From Bacillota bacterium (GTDB taxonomy: Bacteria > Bacillota > Sulfobacillia > JAUYEF01): a stretch of 46,042 bases of DNA. A program made the translations under genes and the position numbers. A model generated the notes under the pieces. It was not told the DNA's origin and made no database searches. It worked only from the letters and a program-made list of their open reading frames with translations. Where the stretch lies: NCBI GenBank assembly GCA_030691635.1, contig JAUYEF010000194.1, positions 1-46,042 of the forward strand. Direction: 5' to 3'. Below, piece by piece: positions 17,139 to 26,274 of this stretch. Positions within the stretch are counted from its first letter, which is position 1; every line of letters starts with the position of its first letter.

Positions 17139-18976
17139 GCGGTCCCACCCCCTTCCGCATTTGCTTGGCGGGCGGGCTTTTCATCCATCCCGGCTCCATC
17201 GACACCGGGATACGCCCTCATCGCCTTGAGCAGTTCGTATAAGGCCTGCCTGCGGCTCTTCCCGTCGAGCGGCCGGCCTCTTGCGTCGACGATGATGCCG
17301 AACAGGCCGCCTTCGACTTTGGTCCTGACCAGACGCCCGGGCCCGGCCCCAACGTCCACGCCCCGCAAAGGCCTCAGCTGGATATCAGCGATGTCTCCAT
17401 CCTTGAGCGGGATCGTGAACACGTCGCCGGCTTTGATGTTGAGCGGCGCGACCCCCTGTCCCGGGAGAGCGATGGTCCCCCTGACCACGACGTCAGAGTG
17501 GACACGCTGGAAAGAGGGGCAGATGGTTGTGCCGAGCGGCAGCAGGTTTGCTTCTAGGAGAGCGAGCCCCTGCCCGTCTTCGACCTCCTCGAGCAGCCCC
17601 GCAACGGGCATGAGTGCCTTTCTATCCAGGTACAGCTCCGTGACGCCCTCCGGCTGGATACCATCCATGATCATGGCCAGCGCCTGCTCGGGCCTGGGAG
17701 CGTGGACCAGCGGCCCGCCCGTGCCGATCACCACATCAACCTGGGGAAGGACGACCCTCCGCTGCCCCGTCCGCACCTGATCGAAGACGTCGCCTATCCC
17801 GCGCCTTTTCTGGACACCCTTGAGCTCCACCGCCAGCCTGTGGTGGTCCTGGAGCGCCGCGTTGATCGCGTACCTGGCCAGCGAGTGTTCGAGAATGAGT
17901 TCCTCGACCGTCTCAGGGATGGTGTTGGGGTTTATCATCTTGTTCGCGACCCAGTTCTTGAACCTGCCGCTGGGCACGTCGACGGCGACCCATGAAGCCA
18001 TGCCTTCGAAGTCTATGCCCTTGCCCCACCCCATCGCGTAACCGACACCGGTGCCGGCTGAAACGGTCCTGTTGAACACCCCGTCCATGACGGAGAAGAC
18101 GTCGGTGGTGGCTCCGCCGACGTCCACCGCGAGCACGTTGATCTTATGGGATGCGGCGAACTTCTCGAGCACGAGCCCGATGGCTGTTGGAGTCGAGCGG
18201 ATGAACCCGCCGGCCCACCGGTCGATCTCAGAGTAGCCCGGAGCCTGGTGCTTCACGTGCTCAAGGAACACCCGGCGGATCTCCTCGCGTGCCGGGCCTG
18301 GGACCTCGCGGTCCATGCTGGGCCGGATGTTGTCCACGAAGCGGACATCCACCGTCTGGCCGCACGTCTCGAGGAACTGGCCTTTCGCGTCGCTGTTGCC
18401 CGCGTAGATCACAGGCGTCTTTGTCCCAACGGCGAAACGCGGCGTGGGAGCGGCCGCCCTCAGGATTTCGCCGAGCGCGACGACGTGCGAGACGTTTCCT
18501 CCATCGGTGCCCCCGGAGACAAGAAGGGCGTCAGGCATGAGGTCGCGCAGCAGGCTGATTCGCTCCGCGACAGTCCGGCCGTCGTCCACGGCGATAACGT
18601 CCAGCACAAGAGCCCCTCCGCCCAGGGCAGCCCTTTGCGCGCTCTCGCCGGTGAGGTCTTTCATGACCCCCATGACCACCATCTGGCAACCGCCGCCGGC
18701 GCTCGACGCCGCGACCATCGCGTCGCACCCGAAGTCGGCCCCGGGAGCGAACACCGGCAGGCCTTCCTTGAGCAGCATCCGGCCTGAAAGGGCCTGGAGC
18801 CCCGCTATGGCATCCTTCACCCCGGTGGACACATCCTCATGGGGCCGCTCGACTGTCGTGGGAGCGAAGGAAGTGGCCACAACGGCCCACTGCCCGTCCC
18901 GTTTCTGGAGAAGTGCCGCCTTGACGGTGGTAGAACCTATGTCAAGGCCTATGAGTGTGCTGAAATGGGTAACCAA
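17135..18976 (-). CDS. GlmL/MutL-like ASKHA ATPase B
   Basis: A 613-aa protein of the GlmL/MutL family (ASKHA fold). Classical members are tied to coenzyme-B12 carbon-skeleton mutases such as glutamate mutase. Phosphate-1 is LIGLDIGSTTVKAAL (about 8-22), the family block ESAQRAALGGGA is near 111-122, phosphate-2 is VDVGGATTDVFSV (about 284-296) and the adenosine motif is VIGTGGP (about 416-422). All look intact. TTG 18976 has GGGGGTGG 8 nt upstream; an ATG nine codons earlier lacks one. No mutase S or E subunit gene is in the window; instead it overlaps a barrel/KOW-like gene and lies among ABC exporter genes, so the mutase role is doubtful. Confidence 0.8.
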   Translation of the reverse strand: MVTHFSTLIGLDIGSTTVKAALLQKRDGQWAVVATSFAPTTVERPHEDVSTGVKDAIAGLQALSGRMLLKEGLPVFAPGADFGCDAMVAASSAGGGCQMVVMGVMKDLTGESAQRAALGGGALVLDVIAVDDGRTVAERISLLRDLMPDALLVSGGTDGGNVSHVVALGEILRAAAPTPRFAVGTKTPVIYAGNSDAKGQFLETCGQTVDVRFVDNIRPSMDREVPGPAREEIRRVFLEHVKHQAPGYSEIDRWAGGFIRSTPTAIGLVLEKFAASHKINVLAVDVGGATTDVFSVMDGVFNRTVSAGTGVGYAMGWGKGIDFEGMASWVAVDVPSGRFKNWVANKMINPNTIPETVEELILEHSLARYAINAALQDHHRLAVELKGVQKRRGIGDVFDQVRTGQRRVVLPQVDVVIGTGGPLVHAPRPEQALAMIMDGIQPEGVTELYLDRKALMPVAGLLEEVEDGQGLALLEANLLPLGTTICPSFQRVHSDVVVRGTIALPGQGVAPLNIKAGDVFTIPLKDGDIADIQLRPLRGVDVGAGPGRLVRTKVEGGLFGIIVDARGRPLDGKSRRQALYELLKAMRAYPGVDGAGMDEKPARQANAEGGGTA

Positions 18977-19119
18977 GTCAGAACCCACCCCCAATTCATC
19001 CATCCAAGACGTTTTTACCGTATCGGCTCAAGGCTGTCCAGTACCGCTTCCGGGTACTTTCGGGATACGGCCGCCCGAATCCCGGCACGAGGACGCAACC
19101 GGGCCGCCTGAGGATGGAA

Positions 19120-20307
19120 TCAGCTCTGTTGAATGGCTTCTACGTTGCTTCGGGGGACGGTCGCGGTCGACCCATCGTCAAACAGTATTTCCACAGCCGG
19201 CACGGATTGCCCTGTCACGAGAGTCAGACGAGAAGCGATTGCGCTATGCACGATTCCGGTCTGCCCGAGCCTGGACCCGCCCACGAACCTCACACGCGAG
19301 CCCGCTTCGATCCGTAAGCCGGCATCCTGCTCCAACCGGGGCGCGTCCGGTCCGCTCGATGCGGGAGCGGCGATGACTGCCCGCGGGATGATGAGCTGCG
19401 GAGGCTCGCCGTACTCGGAGTATTTCCCGGGAATATCCAGAAACGCGTAGAGCCCTTCGAGGCTGGCGAGCAGCTCGAACACAACTGTCCTGACCGGCAG
19501 CTGCCCGAACCCTTCCGTGAGCATGACCCCCAGACCGGGTGTGTAGTCGTCCTGCTCCCAGACCGTCCGGACATCCCTTGAGCTGCCGAACCGGGCATCG
19601 TACTCCTCTTTGGTGAGGTTCGCGGCAAACTCAAAGAACGACTGGATGGCGTCAAGGTCTCCGCCGCCCGCTATGATGCCGGCGGCGCGCGATCGGAGCC
19701 CTGCCATGAGGTGCTCGTGCCTGCATTCTGCGCCTATGACGGCGATCTTCCCCTCTAACGCGGATGTGATCTCAGCAGGGTTTATGCGGCTGCCGGGGGA
19801 TTTTGCGACGATGGCTATCCGGCCGCCGCACGTCTGGCCGTCACCGTAGGCGCCTTCAATGTAGGCCCCCTGGGTCTCTATCACCACCGACTCGTTGCTC
19901 GATACAGATGCCACGCGGCCGGGCAGGAGCGCTTTCAGTGGGGCCGGGTGCTCTCGTATCTGCACCAGCCCGGTCCTGGTGTCGATGCCGCATATGACGC
20001 CGTCGACCGGCGAGCAGTACTCGGTCAGGCCCAGCCCCATTGCATAGGTGTTCAGCGCGATGGTCTCGCCCATCTTCACTGTGTCGCCCTGCTGGCGCAT
20101 CACCACCGAGATGAGCCTCTGGTCCGAGACGTCGAGCTTCATCAGGTGGAGCTTCTCCTCCGAGCTTTCAAGGCCGAGCACGGTGTCAGGGGTGACTTGG
20201 TCGCCCACACGGACCAGCGCCTCGCCACTCAACGGAAACCGCCTGGTCTTCCGTATCGTGATGTTCTGCGCGACCCGCAGGGCCCGGCCGACAAGCGGAG
20301 GCGTCAT
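19120..20307 (-). CDS. Barrel-sandwich / KOW-like protein A, partner of GlmL-like A
   Basis: A 395-aa soluble protein, paralogue of the 435-aa protein at 15831-17138. Shared features are a barrel-type N-terminus (FPLSGEALVRVGDQVTPDTVLG), SPVDGVICGIDTRTGLVQIRE, then GAYIEGAYGDG, GIIAGGGDLDAIQ and LTEGFGQLPV. Both end in a KOW/SH3-like segment, here GSRVRFVGGSRLGQTGIVHS and FDDGSTATVPRSNVEAI. ATG 20307 is chosen because it overlaps the stop of GlmL-like A (ATGA) and has GGGGGTGG upstream. A 143-bp gap without a gene follows before GlmL-like B. I do not recognise the family; RNA, nucleic-acid or protein binding through the KOW-like domain is a guess. Confidence 0.68.
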   Translation of the reverse strand: MTPPLVGRALRVAQNITIRKTRRFPLSGEALVRVGDQVTPDTVLGLESSEEKLHLMKLDVSDQRLISVVMRQQGDTVKMGETIALNTYAMGLGLTEYCSPVDGVICGIDTRTGLVQIREHPAPLKALLPGRVASVSSNESVVIETQGAYIEGAYGDGQTCGGRIAIVAKSPGSRINPAEITSALEGKIAVIGAECRHEHLMAGLRSRAAGIIAGGGDLDAIQSFFEFAANLTKEEYDARFGSSRDVRTVWEQDDYTPGLGVMLTEGFGQLPVRTVVFELLASLEGLYAFLDIPGKYSEYGEPPQLIIPRAVIAAPASSGPDAPRLEQDAGLRIEAGSRVRFVGGSRLGQTGIVHSAIASRLTLVTGQSVPAVEILFDDGSTATVPRSNVEAIQQS

Positions 20308-22121
20308 GAGGCGCCACCCCCTTCCCATCCGGCAAGAACACCTGAGGGACATGCACCGAAGTCCTTCCACCACTCTATCAAGCGCGCCAGCCGCCTTGCC
20401 TCAACGGACGGTAGCGACAGGGGCCTCGGACGCATATCCAGGATGACTCCTGCCGGGCCACCCTTCACTTCCATCCGCACTCTCTTGCCCGGGCCATCGC
20501 CAAAGTCTATGCCTCGCGCCGGCATCATGTGAAGCACGGCCGTCTCTCTGGTCTCAAGCGGCAGGCGCTGGATCCGGCCCGCTTGGAGCCTGATCTTCTG
20601 CCGGCCGCGCACGGTCTCCAGTGAGGCGCTACCCAGCGAGCTCGATAGCCGCAGCCCGCCCTGGCTTTTCGTCTCCAGGGGCGATACGCAGGTGCCGAGG
20701 AGTTCCAGCGAGTCGAGGACCGCATCCGGGGTGATCTCCGAGCCCTGCAGAAGCTCACCGCAAAAGGGCAGCAGGCCTGCGGTGTCGGCATAGATCCGGT
20801 TGGCTCCCGCAGTCTCGAGGGCTTCCGTGGCGATCATCATGATCTGGTTGGGCGTCCTGCCTGCAAGCCAACCGCCACCGAGAATGATGTTCTCGCACTT
20901 GGACAGGTTCACGATCGTCTGGCCACCGACTGTCTCGTAGCCGAAGATCTCATAGATCTGGCGCCTGCGCTGTATACCGCGCAAGAGCACGGCGAGGCTC
21001 ATGTGTTCCTGCAGCCCCAGCCGGGCTTCCTCGCGCACGATGGCCAGCCGGATCGCAAGCTCCTCCCATGTCTCCGGCACCGTCTGTGGCCTGATCATCC
21101 TGTTGCCGACCACTGTGCAAATGGTATCCTCAGCCGCCGGAAAAGGCAGCCAGCGTTGAAGCCGCCCTGGGCGCAGTCTCGCGGTAGCCCCGTTCGACAC
21201 GAGCCCCCACAGGTCCGTGACCGTCCGGTTCAACGCTCCACCGATGGACGAGTACACGCTCGTGAAAGCTCCGCCGACGTCCACAAACAGGATGTTCTCA
21301 CCGAGGCGCCGCGCGGCCTCTTCGATCGCGCGGCCGGTCGCGTACCCAGCCGGGTCGACGCCGGTGCCAAGTCTCCCGTATCTCGGGCTCTTGCCGAGGA
21401 GCGAACGGAAAATGTCCCGGACTGCGGTTCTGGCGGGTTCAAGGTTCTCATTCTCGAGCTTGGGTCGAACGTTCTCGGTTATCTCAAGGGGCGCCACCCC
21501 GTCGAATATCCCTTTGATCTCATCGCGGACCAGGACGCTGCCCGCATAGACGACGGTCGGAGGCCGTGTCTCAGAGACACGCGAACGCGGAAGGCCAGAG
21601 GAAAGAAGATTGGCGACCGTCACGGCCTGGCGGCCGGGCGCCCTGTCCATGCTGGTGAAATCATCCACCCCTCCGGCCAGGATGAGCATGTCGATCGGCC
21701 GCTGCCGCAGGGCGACACGCTTCTCGTGTGGAAGCCTTTCATCATTGATCGCGAAAACATCGCTGACGCAAGCGCCGCCGAGCAAAGCGGCACGCTGGGC
21801 GCTTTCCGCCGAGATGTCCCTGAACACGCCGGCCACGGCGGCGAGCGTCGCTCCCGCCACGCTCGAGGTGACAAAAAGGCCTTCAAGGCCGGATTCGGGG
21901 TGCGGTTTCAGCGGGACGGCGTCCTGAAGAAGCGGTGTCCCGAGCGACTCTTCCATCTCCGCGACCGCCTGAAGGATCCCGTGCGACACATCGTCGAGCC
22001 CGAACCCGGCGGTCGTGAGCGCCTCGCCTCTCGCGACGACCGTGACCCGGTCCTCAACCTCCACGACCAGCGCTTTCGTCTTCACACTGCCGCATTCCAC
22101 GTAGAGGAATCTTCTGGCCAC
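20304..22121 (-). CDS. Divergent GlmL/MutL-like ASKHA protein A
   Basis: A 605-aa paralogue of the GlmL-like protein at 17135-18976. Shared blocks include ESAQRAALLGGACVSDVFAIND (about 105-127), FVDVGGAFTSVYSS (phosphate-2, about 289-302), NRMIRPQTVPETWEEL, ILGGGWLAG (adenosine site, about 413-421) and the C-terminal RGIDFGDGPGKRVRMEVKGG. The phosphate-1 motif is altered: YVECGSVKTKALVV has Glu where the ASKHA Asp is expected. ATP hydrolysis may therefore be weak, with a structural or regulatory role beside protein B. GTG 22121 overlaps the stop of the upstream ATPase gene by 1 nt (TAGTG). Its stop overlaps the barrel/KOW partner. Confidence 0.75.
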   Translation of the reverse strand: MARRFLYVECGSVKTKALVVEVEDRVTVVARGEALTTAGFGLDDVSHGILQAVAEMEESLGTPLLQDAVPLKPHPESGLEGLFVTSSVAGATLAAVAGVFRDISAESAQRAALLGGACVSDVFAINDERLPHEKRVALRQRPIDMLILAGGVDDFTSMDRAPGRQAVTVANLLSSGLPRSRVSETRPPTVVYAGSVLVRDEIKGIFDGVAPLEITENVRPKLENENLEPARTAVRDIFRSLLGKSPRYGRLGTGVDPAGYATGRAIEEAARRLGENILFVDVGGAFTSVYSSIGGALNRTVTDLWGLVSNGATARLRPGRLQRWLPFPAAEDTICTVVGNRMIRPQTVPETWEELAIRLAIVREEARLGLQEHMSLAVLLRGIQRRRQIYEIFGYETVGGQTIVNLSKCENIILGGGWLAGRTPNQIMMIATEALETAGANRIYADTAGLLPFCGELLQGSEITPDAVLDSLELLGTCVSPLETKSQGGLRLSSSLGSASLETVRGRQKIRLQAGRIQRLPLETRETAVLHMMPARGIDFGDGPGKRVRMEVKGGPAGVILDMRPRPLSLPSVEARRLARLIEWWKDFGACPSGVLAGWEGGGAS

Positions 22122-22822
22122 TATCCCTGCGCCTCTTGCTTCTCGTCTATCCCCACAATACGCCCATCACGCATGTGTGCCACGCGGTCTGCGTATTGTG
22201 TCATGGATTCATCGTGGGAAACAACCACAAACGTCTGCTTCATCTCGTGGTTAAACCTCTGGAAAAGGGCCGCTATCTCGCCTGATGTCTTGGAATCGAG
22301 GTTGCCGGTCGGCTCGTCGGCCAGCACTATGCTGGGGCTGTTCGCGAGCGCCCTTGCGATTGCCACGCGCTGCTGCTCGCCACCCGACATCTGAAGCGGC
22401 CTGTGGCTCTTTCTTGCATTTAGTCCCACGGCATCCAGCAGGCTGGATGCCTTATCCTTGATGCTCGACTCATCCTTGCCCATGAACCTCATGGGAAGCG
22501 TGACATTCTCGAGCGCGGTGAGGTGAGGGATCAGGTTGAAGAACTGGAAGACGAAGCCCAGTTTCTCGCGCCTGAGCCCGGCGAGGCCGTTCTCGTTCAG
22601 CAGGCTGTACCGGGACCCGTCGAGGATGATCTCGCCGCTGATCGGCCGGTCAAGGCCCCCCAGCAGGCTGAGCAGCGTGCTCTTGCCGCTGCCCGACGGC
22701 CCCATGATGACTATGAACTCGCCCGGCTCGACCGAGAGGCTGACGTTGTTCACCGCATAGATCGTTTCGCCCAGGAAGAAGGCTTTGTTCAGGCTTATCG
22801 CCCTGAGGATAGGCTCCTGCAA
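22121..22822 (-). CDS. ABC transporter ATPase (LolD/MacB type), module A
   Basis: A 233-aa nucleotide-binding subunit with Walker A GPSGSGKST, the Q-loop in FVFQFFNLI, signature MSGGEQQR, Walker B IVLADEPTGNLD and the H-loop VVSHDES. It closely resembles the ATPase at 13203-13898. TTG 22822 is the likely start: GGAGG lies 7 nt upstream and the product then begins LQEPILRAISLNKAF, matching family length. Earlier starts would run into the divergent gene. It is transcribed away from the adaptor and permeases at 22945-27621, with which it probably forms module A. It also heads the leftward operon carrying both GlmL-like pairs. Confidence 0.9.
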   Translation of the reverse strand: MQEPILRAISLNKAFFLGETIYAVNNVSLSVEPGEFIVIMGPSGSGKSTLLSLLGGLDRPISGEIILDGSRYSLLNENGLAGLRREKLGFVFQFFNLIPHLTALENVTLPMRFMGKDESSIKDKASSLLDAVGLNARKSHRPLQMSGGEQQRVAIARALANSPSIVLADEPTGNLDSKTSGEIAALFQRFNHEMKQTFVVVSHDESMTQYADRVAHMRDGRIVGIDEKQEAQG

Positions 22823-22944
22823 GAAACCACCTCCGAGTCCATTCCTTGTATTTCTCGTAAGTTCGCTCCCATTCCTACCGGCGACGGCAGGTAAAGAGTT
22901 GTGGAAATTGAATTTAGCCGTTACCCACATCTGGGGGGATCGGC

Positions 22945-24753
22945 TTGGCTTTGCGCCCCGGCATGGCTTTGCGCCCTCGCCGCAGGGCAATCATACTCGT
23001 GCTGCTCGTGATCTTGGCCGCTGCTACCGTGGTGCTGTCGGTGTGTTATTTCATCGGCTCGCGCCGGCTGGAAGACAGTGCGAGACTCAAAGCCGAACTC
23101 ACAGGGAAAGTCCTCACCTCTCTGCCGGAATTCGGGATACGCCAAAGCATCGAAGAGGCCTTCAAGCCCAAGTACCGCACGGTTCCCGCCATTCGCACGG
23201 ACATTACCGAGCAGGCGGTCGCCTCTTCTCGATCAGCGTATGCTCGCAAGGGCGAAATCCGCACGCGCATAGCCGCTGAGGTCACCAAGGTGCTTGTGAA
23301 TCCGGGTGATAAAGTGAAGGCCGGTCAGTCCCTGGCGGAGCTCTTCAACGAGAGCGCTCTCCCACTGCTGGCACAGGCCCGGCTGGACCTGGAGGTCCAG
23401 CAACAGAGGCATTCGCGCCTCGCCGACCCGGAAGCGTCACGGGTGAACGAGTACGACCTGGCCACCCTGAAGTTGAAGGTGCGCCAGGCGGAGATACAGG
23501 TCGAACTGCGCCGCCTTGAGCTCGCGAAACTCACGGCATCAGCTCCGTCCCCGGGGCGGATTGTATCATACAAGGTCGCCGCCGGGGATACGGCATCCTC
23601 CGGCCAGGTGCTCGCGACCCTCTACGACGATTCCCGGATGGTGGTCGTCGCCAGCGTGCCCCAGGCTGATGTGCCGAGCGTCTCTCCCGGCATGAGAGCG
23701 CTCATAAGCCTGGGAACCAGCCTCTCGCCTGTCTACGGCAAGGTCGTGTCCACCGGCTATGAAGCGACTGTGGTGGGCAGGAGCGCTGTTCTGCCGGTCT
23801 CCATAGAGGTGGACAACGCTTCTGGCCAATTGAAGAGCGGCATGCTCGCAAACGTGGTCATCTACACCGGCACGGACACCATGGTCACGGCCTCCGGCAC
23901 ATGTTCTCCCGGAGCGCGATTGGACGTCAAGTCGCAGACGTCCGGCGTGGTGGCCTCGCGCCTGGTGGAAGAGGGTGCGGTCGTCGCGTCAGGCCAGCCC
24001 TTGGTCAAGCTTTCGAACAGGGCCCTCGAGATCGCCCTGGAACAGGCGGAAAACGATCTGGCGCTTGCCGGAATAGCCCTCGACAAGTACCTGTCACCCG
24101 CCGCGGCGGGTGAGGAGCCCGATGTGAAGGCCCAGGCGCTCAGGGTCGATCAAGCTCAGACGCTGGTGGAAAGCCGCCAGGGCGATCTTGATTCCCTTAC
24201 CGTCAAGGCTCCTTTTGACGGAGTGGTGACCAAAGTGCCGGTAAAGCCCGGCGACCGGCTGGCGGCCGGGGCGACAGTGCTGACGGTGCAGGACCCCACG
24301 CGCGTCCAGGTCCAGGTGGCGGTCCCAGAGATGTACGTGAGCAGGATCAAACAGGGCCAGCAGGCCGACGTGGTGTTTGAGACTCGGCCGGACCTGCCCT
24401 ATGTAGGGAAGATAGTGTCCGTCGACGCTGAAGGACAGCCGAAGGACAAGACAGCCACCTTCGACGTCACCGTGGAAGTGGACAAGGCTCAGGACGTGCT
24501 GCCCGGTATGGTCGCCAAGGTCACCATCACCATCGAGACCAAGGAGAACGTGCTCGCGGTACCTGCCAGGCTCGTCCAGCTGTCCGGCCTTGACAAGGTC
24601 GTGAACGTGCTGCGCGAAGACAAGAAGGACTTCTGGAAGCGAAAGATCGTCCAGACCGTGGTCGTCGATACAGGCATCACGGATGGAGTGCTTATAGAGA
24701 TCACATGCGGGCTTGAAGACGGTGACGAACTCATAGTGCCTGAGACAAAGTAG
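22945..24753 (+). CDS. Double-length HlyD/MacA-like adaptor (membrane fusion) protein
   Basis: A 602-aa protein with one N-terminal membrane helix (AIILVLLVILAAATVVLSVCYF, about 14-35) and then two successive adaptor modules. Module 1 has a half-barrel (AEVTKVLVNPGDKVKAGQSL), a coiled coil (about 140-190), its return half (GRIVSYKVAAGDTASSGQVL) and a beta-barrel region. A second barrel start (QTSGVVASRLVEEGAVVASG), coiled coil and return half (PFDGVVTKVPVKPGDRLAAG) follow, ending in beta-barrel and membrane-proximal domains. Usual members are 350-450 aa. The start is TTG with a GGGG run 7 nt upstream; ATG 22963 is an alternative. It should connect the FtsX-like permeases encoded just downstream to the outside or to a cargo. 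Confidence 0.82.
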   Translation: MALRPGMALRPRRRAIILVLLVILAAATVVLSVCYFIGSRRLEDSARLKAELTGKVLTSLPEFGIRQSIEEAFKPKYRTVPAIRTDITEQAVASSRSAYARKGEIRTRIAAEVTKVLVNPGDKVKAGQSLAELFNESALPLLAQARLDLEVQQQRHSRLADPEASRVNEYDLATLKLKVRQAEIQVELRRLELAKLTASAPSPGRIVSYKVAAGDTASSGQVLATLYDDSRMVVVASVPQADVPSVSPGMRALISLGTSLSPVYGKVVSTGYEATVVGRSAVLPVSIEVDNASGQLKSGMLANVVIYTGTDTMVTASGTCSPGARLDVKSQTSGVVASRLVEEGAVVASGQPLVKLSNRALEIALEQAENDLALAGIALDKYLSPAAAGEEPDVKAQALRVDQAQTLVESRQGDLDSLTVKAPFDGVVTKVPVKPGDRLAAGATVLTVQDPTRVQVQVAVPEMYVSRIKQGQQADVVFETRPDLPYVGKIVSVDAEGQPKDKTATFDVTVEVDKAQDVLPGMVAKVTITIETKENVLAVPARLVQLSGLDKVVNVLREDKKDFWKRKIVQTVVVDTGITDGVLIEITCGLEDGDELIVPETK

Positions 24754-24765
24754 GAGGTTTCGCGG

Positions 24766-26253
24766 TTGGTTTTCGTCAGGCTGGGATTGGTAAACGTCCG
24801 GCGCAATATGGGCCGAAGCGTGCTTTCCGTCGTGGGAATGGCTCTGGCTGCGATGATCCTGTCATCCACTCTCCCGGTGGCCGAAGGCTACCCTGCCCAG
24901 GCATTCAAGGTCCAGCGGCAGTTTGTGGGCGGCGACATCATCGTCTACCCCGGGAAGTACCGGCCATCGCGCGCCGACATAAGCTCGGGCGAAAACACGG
25001 AATGGACGTACGACAGGCTCCCGTCCGACATTCTCTCGGACCTCAGCTCGTTCCACCCCGAGTACTTCCTGCACGGCTTTCTGAGGAGATCGTCCACGTC
25101 CACCAACTACATCAACGCGGACGACATCGTGAAGGCCGGGATCAACCGGAAGAACTATGTAGCAGGCATGACGCTCTACCAATCGGTGCCGTCTTTTATA
25201 AGGAAGATCGACGAGAAGGGCACGGAACAGGCATGGTTCTCCCCGCTCCGCTCGCGCGACCCGGTTTTCGACAAGGACATGGACTGGGACGAGATCATCA
25301 CCGCCGGCCGGGCTTTCATCCGCTGCGACGATGGCAAACCGCACTGCATCGTCGACAGCAGGCGGCCCTCCATTCGCGGATACCAGCAGCTCGCCGTCGG
25401 CTCGACCATAACCGTCGAAGTCCCGGCGGTGCGCAGGGACCAGTCCGGCAACTACTACTTCGACTACACAAACCGGAAGAGCTACGACCTGAAGGTCGTT
25501 GGACGCTACACACTGCCCACGCGACTGCTGACGTGGCAGGACGAGCTGGGCTATACGTTGTCTGAGCAGCTCTACTGGACCACGCCTCAGGTGCTGGTCC
25601 CTCAGATGACACTGTCGAAGATCTGGTTTGAGGCTTCCGGTGGCCTGCCGGTGCCCACGACTGAAATAGCCATCCGGGTCAAGAACATGGCCTTCCTCGA
25701 GAACAACGCTGCCGACCTCGCGTCCGCGCTGCCACAGCACACGGTCGTGAGCGTCCCGGCGCAGGTGCAGGACGCGTGGTCCAGAGGCCAGCCTGAGCCG
25801 GTCTTCCGGTACCCGGAGCCCCTGGCGCGCCCGGATGAGATCCGCCAGACCGGAGCGCCGATGGACCTTCGCGGCGTCGTCGTAATGATAACCTACTCCA
25901 TCGCCGCGCTCCTTGTCGCCTCAAACATGCTGATCGCTCTCGCCCAGCGCAGGAGGGAGATCGGCATCCTTAAGGCGCTGGGCGCGAGGTCGAAGGAGAT
26001 CATGATGATGGTCCTCTCAGAAGTGCTTTTCGTGAGCATCTTTGGGGCCACGGCGGGATTCGTGCTGCTGCGGTCGGCTTCCCTGTGGACGTACCTGTCC
26101 AACAGGATGCCTGTGCTACAGATAGGAGTGCTCACGCTTTCCGACTTCTTCCGGGTGTTCGCCACCACTGTGCTGTTTGCGGTCATCTTCGGGACCCTGC
26201 CGGCACTGGGAACGCTCAGGCTTTCGCCGATGGACGTTTTCCGCAACGACTGA
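24766..26253 (+). CDS. FtsX-like ABC transporter permease, module A
   Basis: A 495-aa permease with the MacB/FtsX plan. It starts LGLVNVRRNMGRSVLSVVGMALAAM (first helix), has an outside domain of about 330 residues, then ALAQRRREIGILKALGARSKEIMMM and three C-terminal helices. It is paralogous to the module B permease at 13891-15393. The start is TTG with AGGAGG upstream, 12 nt after the adaptor stop, so the adaptor and both permeases form one transcript. The ATPase for this module is most likely the divergent gene at 22121-22822. Confidence 0.87.
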   Translation: MVFVRLGLVNVRRNMGRSVLSVVGMALAAMILSSTLPVAEGYPAQAFKVQRQFVGGDIIVYPGKYRPSRADISSGENTEWTYDRLPSDILSDLSSFHPEYFLHGFLRRSSTSTNYINADDIVKAGINRKNYVAGMTLYQSVPSFIRKIDEKGTEQAWFSPLRSRDPVFDKDMDWDEIITAGRAFIRCDDGKPHCIVDSRRPSIRGYQQLAVGSTITVEVPAVRRDQSGNYYFDYTNRKSYDLKVVGRYTLPTRLLTWQDELGYTLSEQLYWTTPQVLVPQMTLSKIWFEASGGLPVPTTEIAIRVKNMAFLENNAADLASALPQHTVVSVPAQVQDAWSRGQPEPVFRYPEPLARPDEIRQTGAPMDLRGVVVMITYSIAALLVASNMLIALAQRRREIGILKALGARSKEIMMMVLSEVLFVSIFGATAGFVLLRSASLWTYLSNRMPVLQIGVLTLSDFFRVFATTVLFAVIFGTLPALGTLRLSPMDVFRND

Positions 26254-26274
26254 TCAGGGAGGACATACCGGGGC

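Noticed and set aside
17135-22121. Glutamate mutase or other B12-dependent mutase locus
   Set aside because: Only GlmL-like proteins are present. There is no GlmS/MutS B12-binding subunit, no GlmE/MutE catalytic subunit and no B12 riboswitch.
21003-22394. A long (463-codon) open frame antisense to GlmL-like A and the ABC ATPase
   Set aside because: It is a shadow produced by high G+C at third positions; the product is low in hydrophobic order and rich in Arg/His, and the opposite strand has clear protein families. The same reasoning removes long antisense frames at 3015-3932, 16752-17780, 18444-19376 and 44695-45816.
13203-22822. Bacteriocin immunity or antibiotic efflux operon
   Set aside because: The ABC modules resemble those systems, but there is no bacteriocin, peptide precursor, modifying enzyme or two-component sensor of the Bce type nearby.
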